The notes: generated by a model not told the origin, from the sequence alone. Positions 9,953 through 21,453 are shown, counted from the first letter of the stretch. The stretch is DNA of 64,000 nucleotides from Anodontia alba (GCA_964016985.1 OZ024837.1:39805207-39869206); one strand, 5' to 3'. Numbers and translations: made by a program.

Positions 9953-11120
9953 ATTCATTCTCCTATTTTTAATATGGGATTTATAAACCGAGGGAGGTAA
10001 AAAAAAATCCGTTAAAGAAACGAGTGCGAAGCACAAGTTTCTTTATCGGATATTTTTTTACCTCCCGAGGTTTATAAATCCCATATTTAAAATAGGAGAA
10101 ATGAATAAACTGTATATTACATGCATTTCGCCGCAGTAGAGTACACCATTTAAGAGGCTTTTGTGCAAGTCTAGTCTGCCAGTTTGTTTACGCTGTCATT
10201 TCTATTTTGGGTCGGCATAGTAATAAATAATATATTTAGGATAGCTTTTGTTTTTATCCAAAATGATATTGACAGCAGGGTCAACATCTAGGCTGTTCAT
10301 ATGTTACAAAAAAAAAGTAGTTCGGTTAAAGAGATTTTTTTCCTCGGCTAAGAGGAAATATTTCTTCTTAGAAAACAAGGAAAATACCAGTTTTATGTCT
10401 GGTAGAAATCATGGTATTTCTTGGTTATATATATTACCAGACATAAAACTGGTATTTTTCTTGTTTTCTAGGACGAAATATTTCCTCTTGGCCGGGGAAA
10501 TAAATCTCTTTAACCGGAACTACTTTTTTTGTAACATATGAATGTCCTAGATTTTGACCCGTGGGATGATTTCAAATCCTTACTTACCGGCTGAAAATGT
10601 TTAAATCCATATGCTTTTTTCGTTGAATCAGGTCACAAGCATAGAAATTAATTTTATCTGAGCACAGAAACACATAAATACCCATTTAAATGGGAATATT
10701 TTATCACTTTTCAATCTCTCGATTCGTTTATTTTTTTCAAAATGGCACCCGAGTGTTCACTGCTTCGAACTGTCAATGTCAGTGCAGTACTACGCCGACC
10801 CAAAATAGAAATGACAGCATAAAAAACTGGCAGACTAGACTTGCCACAAAAGCCTCTTAAATGGTGTACTCTAATGCGGCGAAATGCATGTAATATACAG
10901 TTTATTTATGTCTCCTATTTTAAATATGGGATTTATAAACCGAGGGAGGTAAAAAAAAATCCGATAAAGAAACGAGTTTAAATATGGGATTTATAAACCG
11001 AGGGAGGTAAAAAAAAATCCGATAAAGAAACGAGTGCGAAGCACGAGTTTCTTTATCGGATGTTTTTTACCTCCCTCGGTTTATAAATCCCATATTTAAA
11101 ATAGGAGAATGAATAAACTC
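9947..11120. mobile_element. foldback element K, complete
   Basis: A 1,174-bp giant inverted repeat. The ends match perfectly over at least 20 bases (GAGTTTATTCATTCTCCTAT and complement). Each end is itself a hairpin of about 130 bp around the loop GTGCGAAGCAC. The long arms continue to a centre near 10430, with an unpaired section of about 250 bp at 10545-10790. A 58-bp piece of the right terminal hairpin is duplicated in tandem (10919-11034). There is no coding capacity. Confidence 0.8.
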
Positions 11121-11381
11121 TATATACATGGTGGTGGTGGGGTAGAGATATTTTTCGAAACAATCAGCCGAGTTATTGAATCAACACAAGGTTAGATTTG
11201 TCGGGATGATTGTGTTAGAAATAAAAATGTAACCATTGTATTGTCGATATTTGGTGCAAGTGTCGTTTCCATCCGTTTCAGAACTCGTCGTTGATCCTCC
11301 AATGCTTCCGTTATGGCTTTGGCCGCTTAAGCTCTGACTGCTGTGTTGGCTGAAAATAGATGTGTATCTTTTTTTCTAGTA

Positions 11382-11619
11382 CAGCAAACCTTCAATGACT
11401 CAAACATCGACGGCTCGTTAAATGTGGCTGATTCGTCGAGGCGGTTCAAATGAGTACACTCTATATACCGTTATTTAAGAAAAGTTCGAAAAGACGTCTT
11501 TAGATTATCTCCATTTGCCTCCTGACCTGACGCAATTATTATCTCAGTGGCTCAAATTACACAGGTCTAAAACAAGTTTCTATGGCCCCAGAGATGTTCG
11601 AGCCATTGAAGTTCGACTG
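11382..11619 (+). mobile_element. pogo-like MITE family C, deleted copy
   Basis: Ends CAGCAAACCTTCAATG and ...TTGAAGTTCGACTG, with TA on both sides. The left arm is shorter than in 38320-38677, so this is an internally deleted copy. Confidence 0.65.
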
Positions 11620-12008
11620 TATGCGAATTATTGTAATAAACTATAAGTTATGCCAGCGCCTTTCTACGTTTTTCGCCCCACTCTAATTATAGTTGCTTCA
11701 TCAAAAATGACGTACGTGTGTTTTCCACCGAGGCTATAGCTGTCGCGTTATGAATCGCATCGCCAGAAAAAAGCTCTGCGGACTGTCCGTCGTACCAATC
11801 CTTCAGGGCGCATGCGCGGCTCATTAGCATGACCGCAGTCTATTTCTTTGGCTGAAGTTTCCCCTTGACTTACCGCTTACGTGAGCTAGCAGCATAGGGT
11901 CTGGCGAGACTGCACGGACGCGTAGGCTCGCCTGAACCTTTGCTGTTCGCATATTGTCTAACGGCTCTTTTCTGATAGCATGGCACATATGTATTTGTGT
12001 TTTCTCTG
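11620..12008. other. no feature recognised
   Basis: Mixed unique-looking sequence with short GCGCATGCGC-like motifs. No exon, RNA gene or element boundary seen. Confidence 0.4.
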
Positions 12009-12288
12009 CATTACGAAAACACGCCTATTCAAATATACTGAAAATTTTACCACCAAAAAATGAAAGTTTTCAGATAAAAAAAATCTGATATTTTTCTTAT
12101 TTCTGCTCAAAACATTGATTGTGGGTACTCGTCAGAACCGCCTCGACGAGGCGGTTCTGACGAGTACCCACAATCTATGGTTTTGAGCAGAAATAAGAAA
12201 AAGAGTATATACCCCAGTAAACCCCAGTTTTACTATATACAAGTGGGGTTTAATGGGGTCAAAACTATATAGGTATGTTTTCCTGATG
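12009..12288 (-). mobile_element. CATT-family MITE, full copy
   Basis: Inverted orientation, CATTACGAAAACACGCC to ATAGGTATGTTTTCCTGATG, with the full central hairpin. Both flanking bases are G. Confidence 0.85.
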
Positions 12289-12667
12289 GAGCTCGACTTA
12301 TAAAGTACATTTTGATCAGATGCCGAGGGAACATCAAGAGCATATTAATGTAGTACAAAATATGTAAAAGCATAACAAAAAGAACACTACAATTACAGTA
12401 GTAGATTTTTTTAAAAACAAGATAAAATCTGAAATTTGGCCTTTAAATATATACACCTACATACACCTTTATTTCATAGAATTGAGACGCAACGTGAGAC
12501 AGCGTACCATTTCAAGTACTGACACGTGTGCCCAAGTAAGACTCAAATCTGGCTGCGCATCCGCGCATTCTGATCAGTCTCCGTTGCCTGCGTGAAGAAA
12601 TTTAGCATCCTTGGAAAAGTAATTAGGCTCCTAGTCCCTAAAAGCAATTATATAAAGTTTGGCGATT

Positions 12668-12896
12668 GACTCACAAAGTGAATAAATCCCGAGGGCTTTA
12701 TTGAAAATTTTTGCCCGAGGGCTTTATTATTATTGAAAAGTTTTGAGTGATTTACTAGAGTTTACACAAAAAATTCATCCACAAAAAATAATAATTTGTA
12801 CTTTGTCATCGAAATGTTACAAATGTCAAAAATTTCAGTCTTTAGAGATGGCGGAAGGAAAATAGATCCGACGTATTCCTGCTCTGGACTCTAATG
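12668..12896. repeat. dispersed repeat BB, copy 2
   Basis: Shares the AAAGCCCTCGGGC-type hairpin region and the GATGGCGGAAGGAAAATAGA end with the copy at 7425-7700. Confidence 0.5.
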
Positions 12897-13178
12897 CATC
12901 ACGAAAACATGCCTATATAATTTTGACCCCCTTAAACCCCACTTTTATACAGTAAAACTGGGGCTTACAGGGGTAAACCTTATTTTTCTTATTTCTGCTC
13001 AAAACAGAGATTGTGGGGTACTCGTTAGAACCGCCTCGGCGAGGCGGTTCTAACGAGTACCCACAATCTATGTTTTGAGCAGAAATATGAAAAAAAAATC
13101 AGTTTTTTTTTATCTGAAAATTTTCAGTTTTTGGAGGTGATATTTTCTATATATTTGAATAGGCTTGTTTTCGTAATG
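12897..13178 (+). mobile_element. CATT-family MITE, full copy
   Basis: CATCACGAAAACATGCC to GGCTTGTTTTCGTAATG. The central hairpin is nearly perfect. Both flanking bases are G. Confidence 0.85.
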
Positions 13179-13308
13179 GCTTTTAGGGACCTAATTACTT
13201 TTCCATAGGCTTCCATTACAGCATTTTGCTAAATTCAGACCCTGCCAATATTCCTTGACTTCCAAAAATTATAGATTAACCTTAGACTAACATAACAGAT
13301 CACAAAAA

Positions 13309-13535
13309 TGTTACAACCTAGCACTCCTACCTTCGATAATCTACCTTCGAAGATTTCGCATAGATTGTAGGTATATATTCGATCTCTGACATTTGCGTCA
13401 GGGAGTCGACTCTTTGGCTCAGTGGTTAGAGTACTGAATTTTTAATTGGACAGACCAGGTTTGAATCCCACGAAAGGCGGTAATTTTTTTTAGCTATGCT
13501 TCATTCCTTTATTGCGACTTCCATGTCGTAAGAAA
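13309..13535 (+). mobile_element. tRNA-related SINE (family R), copy 3
   Basis: Plus-strand copy with box A TTGGCTCAGTGGTTAG (near 13412) and box B GGTTTGAATCCC (near 13459). The tail resembles CATTCCTTTATTGCGACTT of the other copies. This is the best-preserved promoter of the three; it is not a tRNA gene because the cloverleaf cannot be formed. Confidence 0.6.
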
Positions 13536-13540
13536 AAAGG

Positions 13541-14047
13541 AACGCCGTCGGATATATCAGCAAGTTTTGGCACTTTTCTGCCCTTGAACACATATACCCT
13601 CATTTTGGTGGAGCATAAATAAAAGAAAATCCAAGTTTATCAGGTCCGATTTATAAGGTCTAGCACACTAAAATACCATTGGCAAATTGAATTTAGTCTG
13701 CAATTAAAATTTTTTGTGTAAGACTGATAAAAACTCAAATTCGTCTCAGAGTCTCCTGGTTGCAGTCCTCCTCTCTCTAACTGGTACCCTGTTTCCTATA
13801 AAGAAAGCACTCAGAATGTTTTATCATTGCCTGTCCTGTCCCAGGTAAATTTTAAATTCCAGCACTCTTAAGCATAATGATCGGATGGAAATAAGATTTT
13901 CTTTTCTTTTTCACAGAAAACAAAACCTGACATTCATTCAGCTGCTCTACTTTGGAGACTTGAGCAAACAGTATAGACCCAGAACAGATGCCACGTTCTA
14001 AAGATCGGACGCCACAGAACATGTTGTATGTCAGAACACCCGTACTT
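13541..14047. other. no gene recognised
   Basis: Unique-looking AT-rich sequence without a convincing exon. 13960-14010 is part of a GTAGACCCAGA-type repeat. Confidence 0.4.
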
Positions 14048-14327
14048 CATTACGAAAACATGCCTATTCGAATATACTGAAAATTTCACCTCCAAAAACT
14101 GAAAATTTTCAGATAAAAAACTCTGATATTTTTTCATATTTCTGCTCAAAACATAGATTGTGGGTACTCGTTAGAACCGCCTCGATGAGGCGGTTCTTAC
14201 GGGTACCCACAATCTATGTTTTTGAGCAGAAATAAAAAAAATAATGTATACCCCTGTAAACCCCAGTTTTACTATATAAAAGTGGGGTTTAAGGGGGTCA
14301 AAATTATATAGGCATGTTTTCGTGATG
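14048..14327 (-). mobile_element. CATT-family MITE, full copy
   Basis: CATTACGAAAACATGCC to GGCATGTTTTCGTGATG with a full hairpin. Flanks are T and T. Confidence 0.85.
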
Positions 14328-14419
14328 TTTGACCACGTCTACACTACTGTAGAACGGTGTCCATTCGGGGTCTACACTGTTTGCCACTATCTATCAGTTT
14401 TAGACACATCGACAGATAG

Positions 14420-14702
14420 CATTACGAAAACAAGCCTATTCAAATATATTGAAAATTTCACTTCCTTAAACTGAAAATTTTCAGATAAAAAAAACTCTGA
14501 TATTTTTCATATTTCTGCTCAAAACATAGATTGTGGGTACTCGTTAGAACCGCCTCGACGAGGCGGTTCTAACGAGTACCCACAATCTATGTCTTTGAGC
14601 AGAAATAAAAAAAATATTATATATTCCCCTGTAAACCCTAGTTTTACTATATAAAAATGCGGTTTAAGGGGGTCAAAATTATATAGGCATGTTTTCGTGA
14701 TG
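14420..14702 (-). mobile_element. CATT-family MITE, full copy
   Basis: Only 92 bp from the previous copy and in the same orientation. The hairpin is essentially perfect, and the flanks are G and G. Confidence 0.85.
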
Positions 14703-14975
14703 GTAAAATTAACTTGTCTGGTGAAAATTAGAAAACAAAAATCTATATTATAGTCCCCGCAATTATTAATTATACCCCTGCAAATTGTGTTTGTGGGGAG
14801 TGTACTGTTTTTACCTTGTCCGTCTGTCCATACGTTCGTCGTTACGTTTTGGTCCTTGCGGGTGGGGTGGATATTTAATAAGCACTGCTCACTGACATTT
14901 CTTGTTAATACTCGTATTTATTTCGCGCCCGCATAGTCTATTATGGGAATGCCTAGTTATTAGGTCCCTACATAC

Positions 14976-15253
14976 CATCACGAAAACATACCTATATAAT
15001 TTTGACCCCCTTAAACCCCACTTTTATATAGTAAAACTGGGGTTTACAGGGGTATACATTATTTTTCATATTACTGCTCAAAACATAGATTTTGGGTACT
15101 CGTTAGAACCGCCTCGGCGAGGCGGTTCTAACGAGTACCCACAATGTATGTTTTGTGCAGGAATATGAAAAATATCAGAATTTTTCATCTGAAAATATTC
15201 ATTTTTTGGTGGTAAAATTTTCAGTATATTTGAATAGGCATGTTTTCGTAATG
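14976..15253 (+). mobile_element. CATT-family MITE, full copy
   Basis: CATCACGAAAACATACC to GGCATGTTTTCGTAATG, opposite to its two left neighbours. Flanks are C and T, a transition away from matching. Confidence 0.85.
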
Positions 15254-15386
15254 TCACTTTAAACGACCTACCTATCGCCACCCATACTGATATGTATGTA
15301 ACTGCCACCTCCTGGAAGTTCTGAAATATATTTAAATCGTTGGTCATTATATATTATAGGATGAAGTATAATTTTTGTGGATTTTA

Positions 15387-15700
15387 TCGATGTGTAAACT
15401 CCGGCGAATCACCCACAAGCTGGACAAAGCCCGAGGGTTTTTTTTTTTGTTAATATTCTGGTTGATTCGTCGGAGTTTAGACATCGAGAGTTTGTTTGTT
15501 TTGTTGTTTTGTTGTTCAGTTTGTGAGTTATTTGCCTGTGTTTACACATCGATAAAAATCTGCAAACAAATAATTCATTCCTTAAAATTCTATTTTTGTC
15601 ATCAAAATATTAAAAAATGGCCAAAAATGTCAATCTTCTGAGACGGCGGAAGAAAAATAGATCCGACGGATTCGTGCTCTGGACTTAAATGAGGTGTCAT
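15387..15700. repeat. dispersed repeat BB, copy 3
   Basis: Longest BB copy. It contains CGATGTGTAAACTCCGGCGA near 15388 and an inverted counterpart near 15530-15560, so it may be a foldback element. Confidence 0.5.
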
Positions 15701-15918
15701 ATGTTTCCTTCAACCAATCAAATTGCGAGAAAAATATGTACACGGGTGAGTAGTTGGAGTTATCGAGTGCTAAATCCCATAGGAAATGGTTCTATCTACG
15801 AAAGTAGTTCCGTAATAAAGAGTTCTAAACGTTTCGCCTTTTACAGAAGTAAGATTTACATGTTTTGGTGTCAGAAGCTTAAAAAATGTATCATTTAAGC
15901 ACTTCTGCAGTAGATATA

Positions 15919-16133
15919 CCGTATTTACCTTAAGTATTCGAGCATCTTCACTCCTAACTAGATTTGTTCTAAACTTTGAATCAGTTCATTTTACTACCTA
16001 AACGTTTGTCTACAAACTCCTGGCTGAGTGGCAAACAGTGCAGACCCTGATCAGACGCCGCGTTCAGCGGCGTCTGATCTGGGTCTACACTGTTTCCTCC
16101 GGCATGTCTGTCGAATACTTAGAGTAAATACGG
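15919..16133. mobile_element. TIR element with GTAGACCC hairpin
   Basis: Inverted ends CCGTATTTACCTTAAGTATT and ...AATACTTAGAGTAAATACGG. The core is the hairpin GCAAACAGTGCAGACCCTGA with its complement. The target duplication is not clear. Confidence 0.55.
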
Positions 16134-16343
16134 CAGGCATATTATGATTTTTTTTCATGCGAACAACGACGGCTCTGATCAGACTACGCGGATGCGCTGG
16201 CTGAACGGAGTCATCGCTGGACGCACATGTTAGAAGGTACGTTACTTTTATCCATAGAAACCGAAACAGATACATATGTAAGCAGCGCATATCCCGTTGA
16301 GATGGAGCGTAACGAGCCTGCTAATAAGAATCTATACTGTTTG

Positions 16344-16629
16344 CATCACGAAACACGGAAACATGCCTATATAACTTTAACCCCCTTAAACCCCTCTTTT
16401 ATATAGTAAAACTGGGGTTTACATGGTATACATTATTTTTCTTATTCCTGCTCAAAAACATAGATTGTGGGTACTCGTTAGAACCGCCTCGTCGAGGCGG
16501 TTCTAACGGGTACCACAAGCTATGTTTTGAGCATAAATGTTAAAAATATCAGAGATTTTTTTATCTGAAATTTTTCAGTTTTTTGAGGCGAAATTTTCTA
16601 TATAATTGTATAGGCGTGTTTTCGTAATG
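16344..16629 (+). mobile_element. CATT-family MITE
   Basis: CATCACG start with an extra 8-10 bases (AACACGG) before ACATGCC, then a normal arm, hairpin and GTAATG end. It abuts the next partial copy. Confidence 0.8.
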
Positions 16630-16990
16630 CGGAAACACGGAAACATGCCTTTATAACTTTGACCCCCTTAAACCTCACTTTTATCTAGTAAAACTGGTGT
16701 TTAGAGGGGTATACATTATTTCTCTTATTTCTGCTTAAAACACAGATTGTGGGTACTCGTTAGTCTGTTTCCAGACTTTATCTTTTCTGTCATTTTCCCT
16801 TTTCTTTTCAAAGGTATACAATCTAGTACAGCTTATAATGTTTTGATAAGTTATGTCCCTTAGTGGAAAAGATAGTAGTGAAATGGGATAAAAGAGACAA
16901 ATACAGCTACAGGAAGTGATAAAGAATGTCAAAATAATTGCAGAAACGACTGGAGCCAGTCTAGGTACTCGTTAGTACCACCTCGCCCAT
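16630..16990 (+). mobile_element. CATT-family MITE interrupted by 199 bp
   Basis: The left arm runs to the core at 16763. Foreign sequence occupies 16764-16962. Core sequence then restarts at 16963, giving GGTACTCGTTAG on both sides of the insert. The insert ends in two small hairpins (GTCTGTTTCCAGAC and GACTGGAGCCAGTC). Confidence 0.55.
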
Positions 16991-17033
16991 GCGTGAAAAG
17001 TAGGCCAAGTTTAGTAACGGTCGATGGTAGCGG

Positions 17034-17228
17034 GCGGGGTGCACCATGACAATGTGTGTATGTGTGTATGAAGCTTCACTAGCTTAGAAGTTCTGGTGTT
17101 TAAGAAACGGAGCTGAACGCATGGGCTTAACATTGTTGATGTCGACAACGCCAACGCCAACGACAAAACACCAACGCCAATGACGACGCCGGAAAGTGAT
17201 CTCTATGTCGTTCCTGCTTACTAAAGCA
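17034..17228. repeat. dispersed repeat AA, copy 1
   Basis: Similar to 44385-44575: a GTGCACCATG start, then GAAGCTTCACTAGCTTA, CAACGCCAACGC repeats and a GAAAGTGATC end. Class unknown. Confidence 0.5.
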
Positions 17229-17336
17229 GTCGCGTGAAAAACTACTTACGTGTGTCGACTATAGTATGAGCATATAAGACTGCAAGTAGGGAAAACAAAC
17301 ACCCTGAAAGTATAATAAATTCTATGAACAGTCGAC

Positions 17337-17473
17337 GGCCTCGGTGGCTCAGTTGGATGCGCTGTCCGACTGGAGATCAGGAGGTCGCAGGTTGACCACC
17401 GCCGAGGTCGGCAACATTCTTTCGTGGAGATTGATGATGAAATATTTCTACGGTCATTCTCTCCCTTCCGCTG
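17337..17473 (+). mobile_element. SINE V head fused to MITE C
   Basis: Box A TGGCTCAGTTGGATG and the following tRNA-like region match the head of the SINE at 23471-23776. The SINE stops at TTCCGCTGA, where family C MITE sequence begins, so its 3' half has been replaced. Confidence 0.7.
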
Positions 17474-17656
17474 AGGCGATTCTAATGAGTACACTCAACA
17501 TAAAATTATTGTGTAGAAAATCGAAAAGATTTCGCAAAATTATCGCTCTTTGCTTCCTAACCTGGCGCCACGATTAACCCTCAGTGGCTCGAACTACCCA
17601 TAATTTGAACAAATTTCATTGACCCCAAAGATGCTCGAGCCATTGAAGTTCGACTG
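17472..17656 (+). mobile_element. pogo-like MITE family C, right arm
   Basis: From the half-hairpin GGCGATTCTAATGAGTACAC to the end TTGAAGTTCGACTG plus TA. The left arm is missing. Confidence 0.65.
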
Positions 17657-17861
17657 TATAATGTTCTTGCAAATTTTTTTGATTAACTGTCACGTCTTGT
17701 TCGAATGTTTCGTGCCAGTCAAATTATCTTTATAACGAATTTTGTATCGAGTGTCGGTGTAAAGAAGGTTCACTGTATCATCGGGACATACATGTTTACA
17801 AACAGTAAGGCTGAAATCAGCCAGTGATACTGCAAAATCCGACAAGAACCTTTGCTTTTCT

Positions 17862-18010
17862 TCGATATACAGTCACCCCTCTTTGTATTGACACTCGATA
17901 TAACGACAAAAGTGGTTATAATTATAATTTGACTGGCACGAAACCTTCGCTCAAGAGGAGACACTTAATTAGAAATAATGCAAGAATTTTTTTCCTTTCT
18001 GACCGGGAGG
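17862..18010 (+). mobile_element. TA-type MITE family Y, left part
   Basis: Starts TACAGTCACCCCTCTTTGTA and matches the left arm of 40030-40356 up to AATGCAAGAAT, then is cut by the next element. Confidence 0.5.
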
Positions 18011-18027
18011 AGCTAAATTTCGCATTG

Positions 18028-18033
18028 AGGCGT

Positions 18034-18072
<39 letters not shown>

Positions 18073-18323
18073 GCTGTGTTTCCACTAACCCGACCGACCC
18101 TATTTCAAACACCCGACTCTGCTATATTTTTATCAGTAAATAAGCAAAATAAAAAAAAATGCACCGACCCTCATTAAAATACCTGTATTTTCATAAAATT
18201 ACGGGCCCGACCCTGTTCTTTTCTGGAGAAAAAATAGAAAAATAAAAAAAAAGTTTCTCCTACCTACCGACCAATTTTTTTTTCAGCATGTTAGTGGAAA
18301 CACAGCTATTTCTTTTTACGCCT
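18028..18323. mobile_element. TIR element family Z
   Basis: Inverted ends AGGCGTAAA plus a tract, then AATAGCTGTGTTTCCACTAA and its complement at 18288-18310. The interior has a long poly-A and CCGACCC motifs. No coding capacity. Confidence 0.65.
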
Positions 18324-18384
18324 TAAATGGATGCATTCATTTAAATGATATTATAATTACTCTGTCCCCGGCGGACACATAACG

Positions 18385-18475
18385 ATGAAACAACGTCGAT
18401 TCAACTTTGATTTAACGTCTTGACGTTGAATCAACGTTGAATCGACGTTGTGTCAACGTCGTGAGCTTGCTGGGT
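18385..18475 (+). repeat. CAACGTTGA-type internal repeats
   Basis: Short self-complementary units such as TCAACGTTGAATCGACGTTG occur in a row. It looks like a fragment of a dispersed animal repeat; ends not found. Confidence 0.4.
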
Positions 18476-18662
18476 CACCTCTGACAAACACTCCATCAGT
18501 GTCTGATCAGTGTATGATGAACGTATAACAGTTAGGCGCTTGAAGTTTCTTGTTTTTCTTTCTTTCGTTCCTTCCTTCTTTCTTTATCGTTATATTTCGT
18601 ACAAGTGATACAATGAAGTTCTATGTCGAAATCGAGTGGTCTGGAGTACGAGTTCTGCGACA

Positions 18663-18954
18663 CATCATGAAACATGCCTATATAAGTTTGACCCCCTTAA
18701 ACCCAATTTTTATATAGTAAAACTGGGATTTACAGGGATTTACAGGGGTATACATTATTTTTATTATTTCTGCTCAAAAACATAGATTGTGGGTACTCGT
18801 TAGAACCGCCTCGGCGAGGCGGTTCTAACGGGTATCCACAATCTATGTTTTGAGTAAAAATATCAGAACATTTTTATCTGATTTTTTTTTTTTTTTTTTT
18901 TCATTTTTAGTGGTAGAATTTTCAGCATATTGGAATGGGCATGTTTTCGTAATG
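18663..18954 (+). mobile_element. CATT-family MITE, full copy
   Basis: CATCATGAAACATGCC to GGCATGTTTTCGTAATG. The right arm contains a poly-T expansion. Flanks are A and G. Confidence 0.8.
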
Positions 18955-19338
18955 GGGTGTTAAACACTTTACTAGGGCCTACACTGTGTAATATAGGTAT
19001 TTCTGACACAAAAAGAAAATAACTAAACTACAGACACCCCTAAAATCAGAAATGAAGTTGTTCAATCTGTTAGTAAGAAGATTTTATTAGTATAAGTGGG
19101 TTAAGGTATATGGTCAAGGTCGACGATGAAGAAATGACGCGTATGTGACCAATGTATATACCAACCGACTGCATCAACCAGGTGTAGTCGTTCATTTCGA
19201 ATATAATGGTAGTGACAGTACCAAAATAATGGAGACTCTGTTCACCCAACTTTATTAATAGACTTAGCCATTTTTTGACAGTGACAGGCAATGTCATTCG
19301 ATCATACCTATAAGGACCCCGGTCAGATCGTTGTAACC

Positions 19339-19584
19339 TGGCCCCGAGGTTATAAAACTTGTTTTCATGCTCAACTCAGCTGAGCATGAAATTTGTTTTG
19401 CAAATAAATCTCAAATTACTAGCAATTGCAAATTCTTTCTTGCTAAACTTATCTGAGCATGAAAATTTCTCTGCTAATAAATATGAAAATGCCAACTTTT
19501 GTTGGCATTTTCATATTTATTAGCAGAAAAAATTTCATGCTCAGCTGAGATGAGCATGAAAAAAGTTTTATAACCTCGGAGCCA
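19339..19584. mobile_element. TIR element family J with nested hairpins
   Basis: Inverted ends GGCNCCGAGGTTATAAAACT flank several TTCATGCTCA/TGAGCATGAA inverted motifs and a perfect inner hairpin (ATGAAAATGCCAACTTTTGT and complement). Single copy in this window. Confidence 0.6.
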
Positions 19585-20261
19585 GACGTGTAAAATGGTA
19601 AGGATAAAAGATATTACCAAATCTCAACATGATCTTGTCCTCTTTTCTCAGGGCACTGTGCAAACTGATAAAAGAAGGAAGAAACTAATTTGCCTTGTCA
19701 AGATAAGCTGTTAAAGAAAATCTTTACGTTCATATATGTGGGCCGCGCCAAGTGAAAACGTATCTTCGAGCATGCCCAAAATGCACAGATCACGCATGCG
19801 CAAAGTTTCATCCGGGCATTCGCTCTCCATTAATATATTCTGTAACGTCCAATGATCCTGTTAGTGGATAGTGAAGGCCCTGATCAGACAGCGCGGATGC
19901 GCAGGTTGATCTGGGCATTCGCTGTCCGACTATGCCCGACGACATGTTTTCGCATGGCGCGATGCATATGAGCCGTCAAATGAGTTACATGGAAACGTAC
20001 CTATTGACATAAAACTCAAATTAGCCTCCGCATAAATCTGCGCAGCTTGATCAGTCAGCGAACGCATGATTAAATTTAGCATCACTGGCTATCCAAAATG
20101 CGCCCAGCAAAGATTCGGATTAAACTGAGCGAATGCGCAGGCTGATCTGAACCTTCGCTTGGCGCACATGTCCGAAGGTTTCTTTATGCTAAGTCTCATA
20201 TGTACGTACACATGCACCATGTGCGTATAGATGTTCTTGTGTTCTTGTTTGTTTTATGTTG

Positions 20262-20542
20262 TTTGTTTGTGTTGAGATTTTACGGCCCAGTCAACCCAAT
20301 GGGGTCATGTCGAGCGCGGTCAGTTTACCTAACCACACGTTTACTGGGCAGGCTTAGTCCTCTAAGCGGTTAACCAGTATTGTGCACATTCTTTCGCCCA
20401 ATACTGGTTAACCGCTTAGAGGACTAAGCCTGCCCAGTAATCTTTCGCCCAATACTGGTTAACCGCTTAGAGGACTAAGCCTGTCTAGTAATCTTTCGCC
20501 CAATACTGGTTAACCGCTTAGAGGACTAAGCCTGCCCAGTAA
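20262..20542 (-). mobile_element. SINE V tail with inverted 51-bp triplication
   Basis: 20262-20390 is the tail end of SINE V. From 20391 a 51-bp unit beginning CTTTCGCCCAATACTGGTTA occurs three times (20391, 20442, 20493) in the opposite orientation, so the segment folds on itself. Confidence 0.8.
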
Positions 20543-20621
20543 ACGTTGTGTGGATGTTGTTTTTCCTTTATTGTATTTTTTGTTCTTTTTCCGTTTTCTT
20601 TTTTTTTATTATTATTGTTGT

Positions 20622-20626
20622 TGTTG

Positions 20627-20704
<78 letters not shown>
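20622..20704 (+). repeat. GT microsatellite
   Basis: TTG repeats followed by about 38 GT units. The cysteine/valine-rich open frames here are repeat translation. Confidence 0.97.
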
Positions 20705-20707
<3 letters not shown>

Positions 20708-20797
20708 GGTTTATTATTATTTATTAATTTATTTTGTTTGTTTGTTTATTTATTTATTCATTCATTTACTTATTGATTGATTTATTTTTTCTACAGT

Positions 20798-21235
20798 TGC
20801 CAGCTAGTTACAGTGGACTCTTTTGCCCACAGAGCTCCATGTTAATAATTTAATTATTTTTGGTGGTTAAAAATTCTTCGCATTTTGTAACCTTACGTTA
20901 TGTCACGCTGCATATCGTTACCATACGTTATTTTACTTTCTGGGGGATACCTAACTTTACTTACATCATAACAGGTTTTTTTGTTTGTTTGTTTGTTTTT
21001 TTATTTGTTTTTTATTGTAGTTTTGATACTACACTTGGTTGCCAGGTACAATAAACTTATATTTTTTCCCACAGAATTCCAAAATAATTTCATCTCCTTT
21101 TGATGGTTTAACGTTCTTCGCATTTTGTAACCATTCGTTATAACACGTAGCATAGCGTTACCATAATATGTCATTTTATTTCTCTAGGTGACACATTACT
21201 TTACTTTACTTACCTCACAAAGCCTAATCTTAACT
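20798..21235 (+). repeat. diverged tandem duplication, about 239-bp period
   Basis: CGCATTTTGTAACC occurs at about 20880 and 21119. The surrounding order (CCCACAGA, TGGTTAA, GCATA-CGTTACCATA, TTTACTTAC) is repeated in the same orientation. There is no coding frame in common. Confidence 0.6.
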
Positions 21236-21265
21236 TGCATGTACCCCACCCTACCTTAACGTTAA

Positions 21266-21453
21266 GCACTCGGGGTAATATTTTCAGCAGACGACATATT
21301 GAAATATTTTACTCATTTCTCCCAGAAAATAGGTTTTGACATTTCATGCAAATTGTCTCCAACAGAGACAATTTGCATGAAATGTCAAATCCTGTTTGGT
21401 AAAAAATTATCATCAATTTGTCATCTGATGAATTACCCAGAGAGTGATGAAGG
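21266..21453. mobile_element. TTAA MITE family T, copy 1
   Basis: TTAA at 21262-21265 and 21454-21457. The core is a hairpin around GACATTTCATGCAAATTGTC. The same family is at 41094-41297 and 63078-63272. Confidence 0.65.

Noticed and set aside
20546..20780. Cysteine/valine-rich 76-codon frames
   Set aside because: Direct translation of the (GT)n microsatellite.
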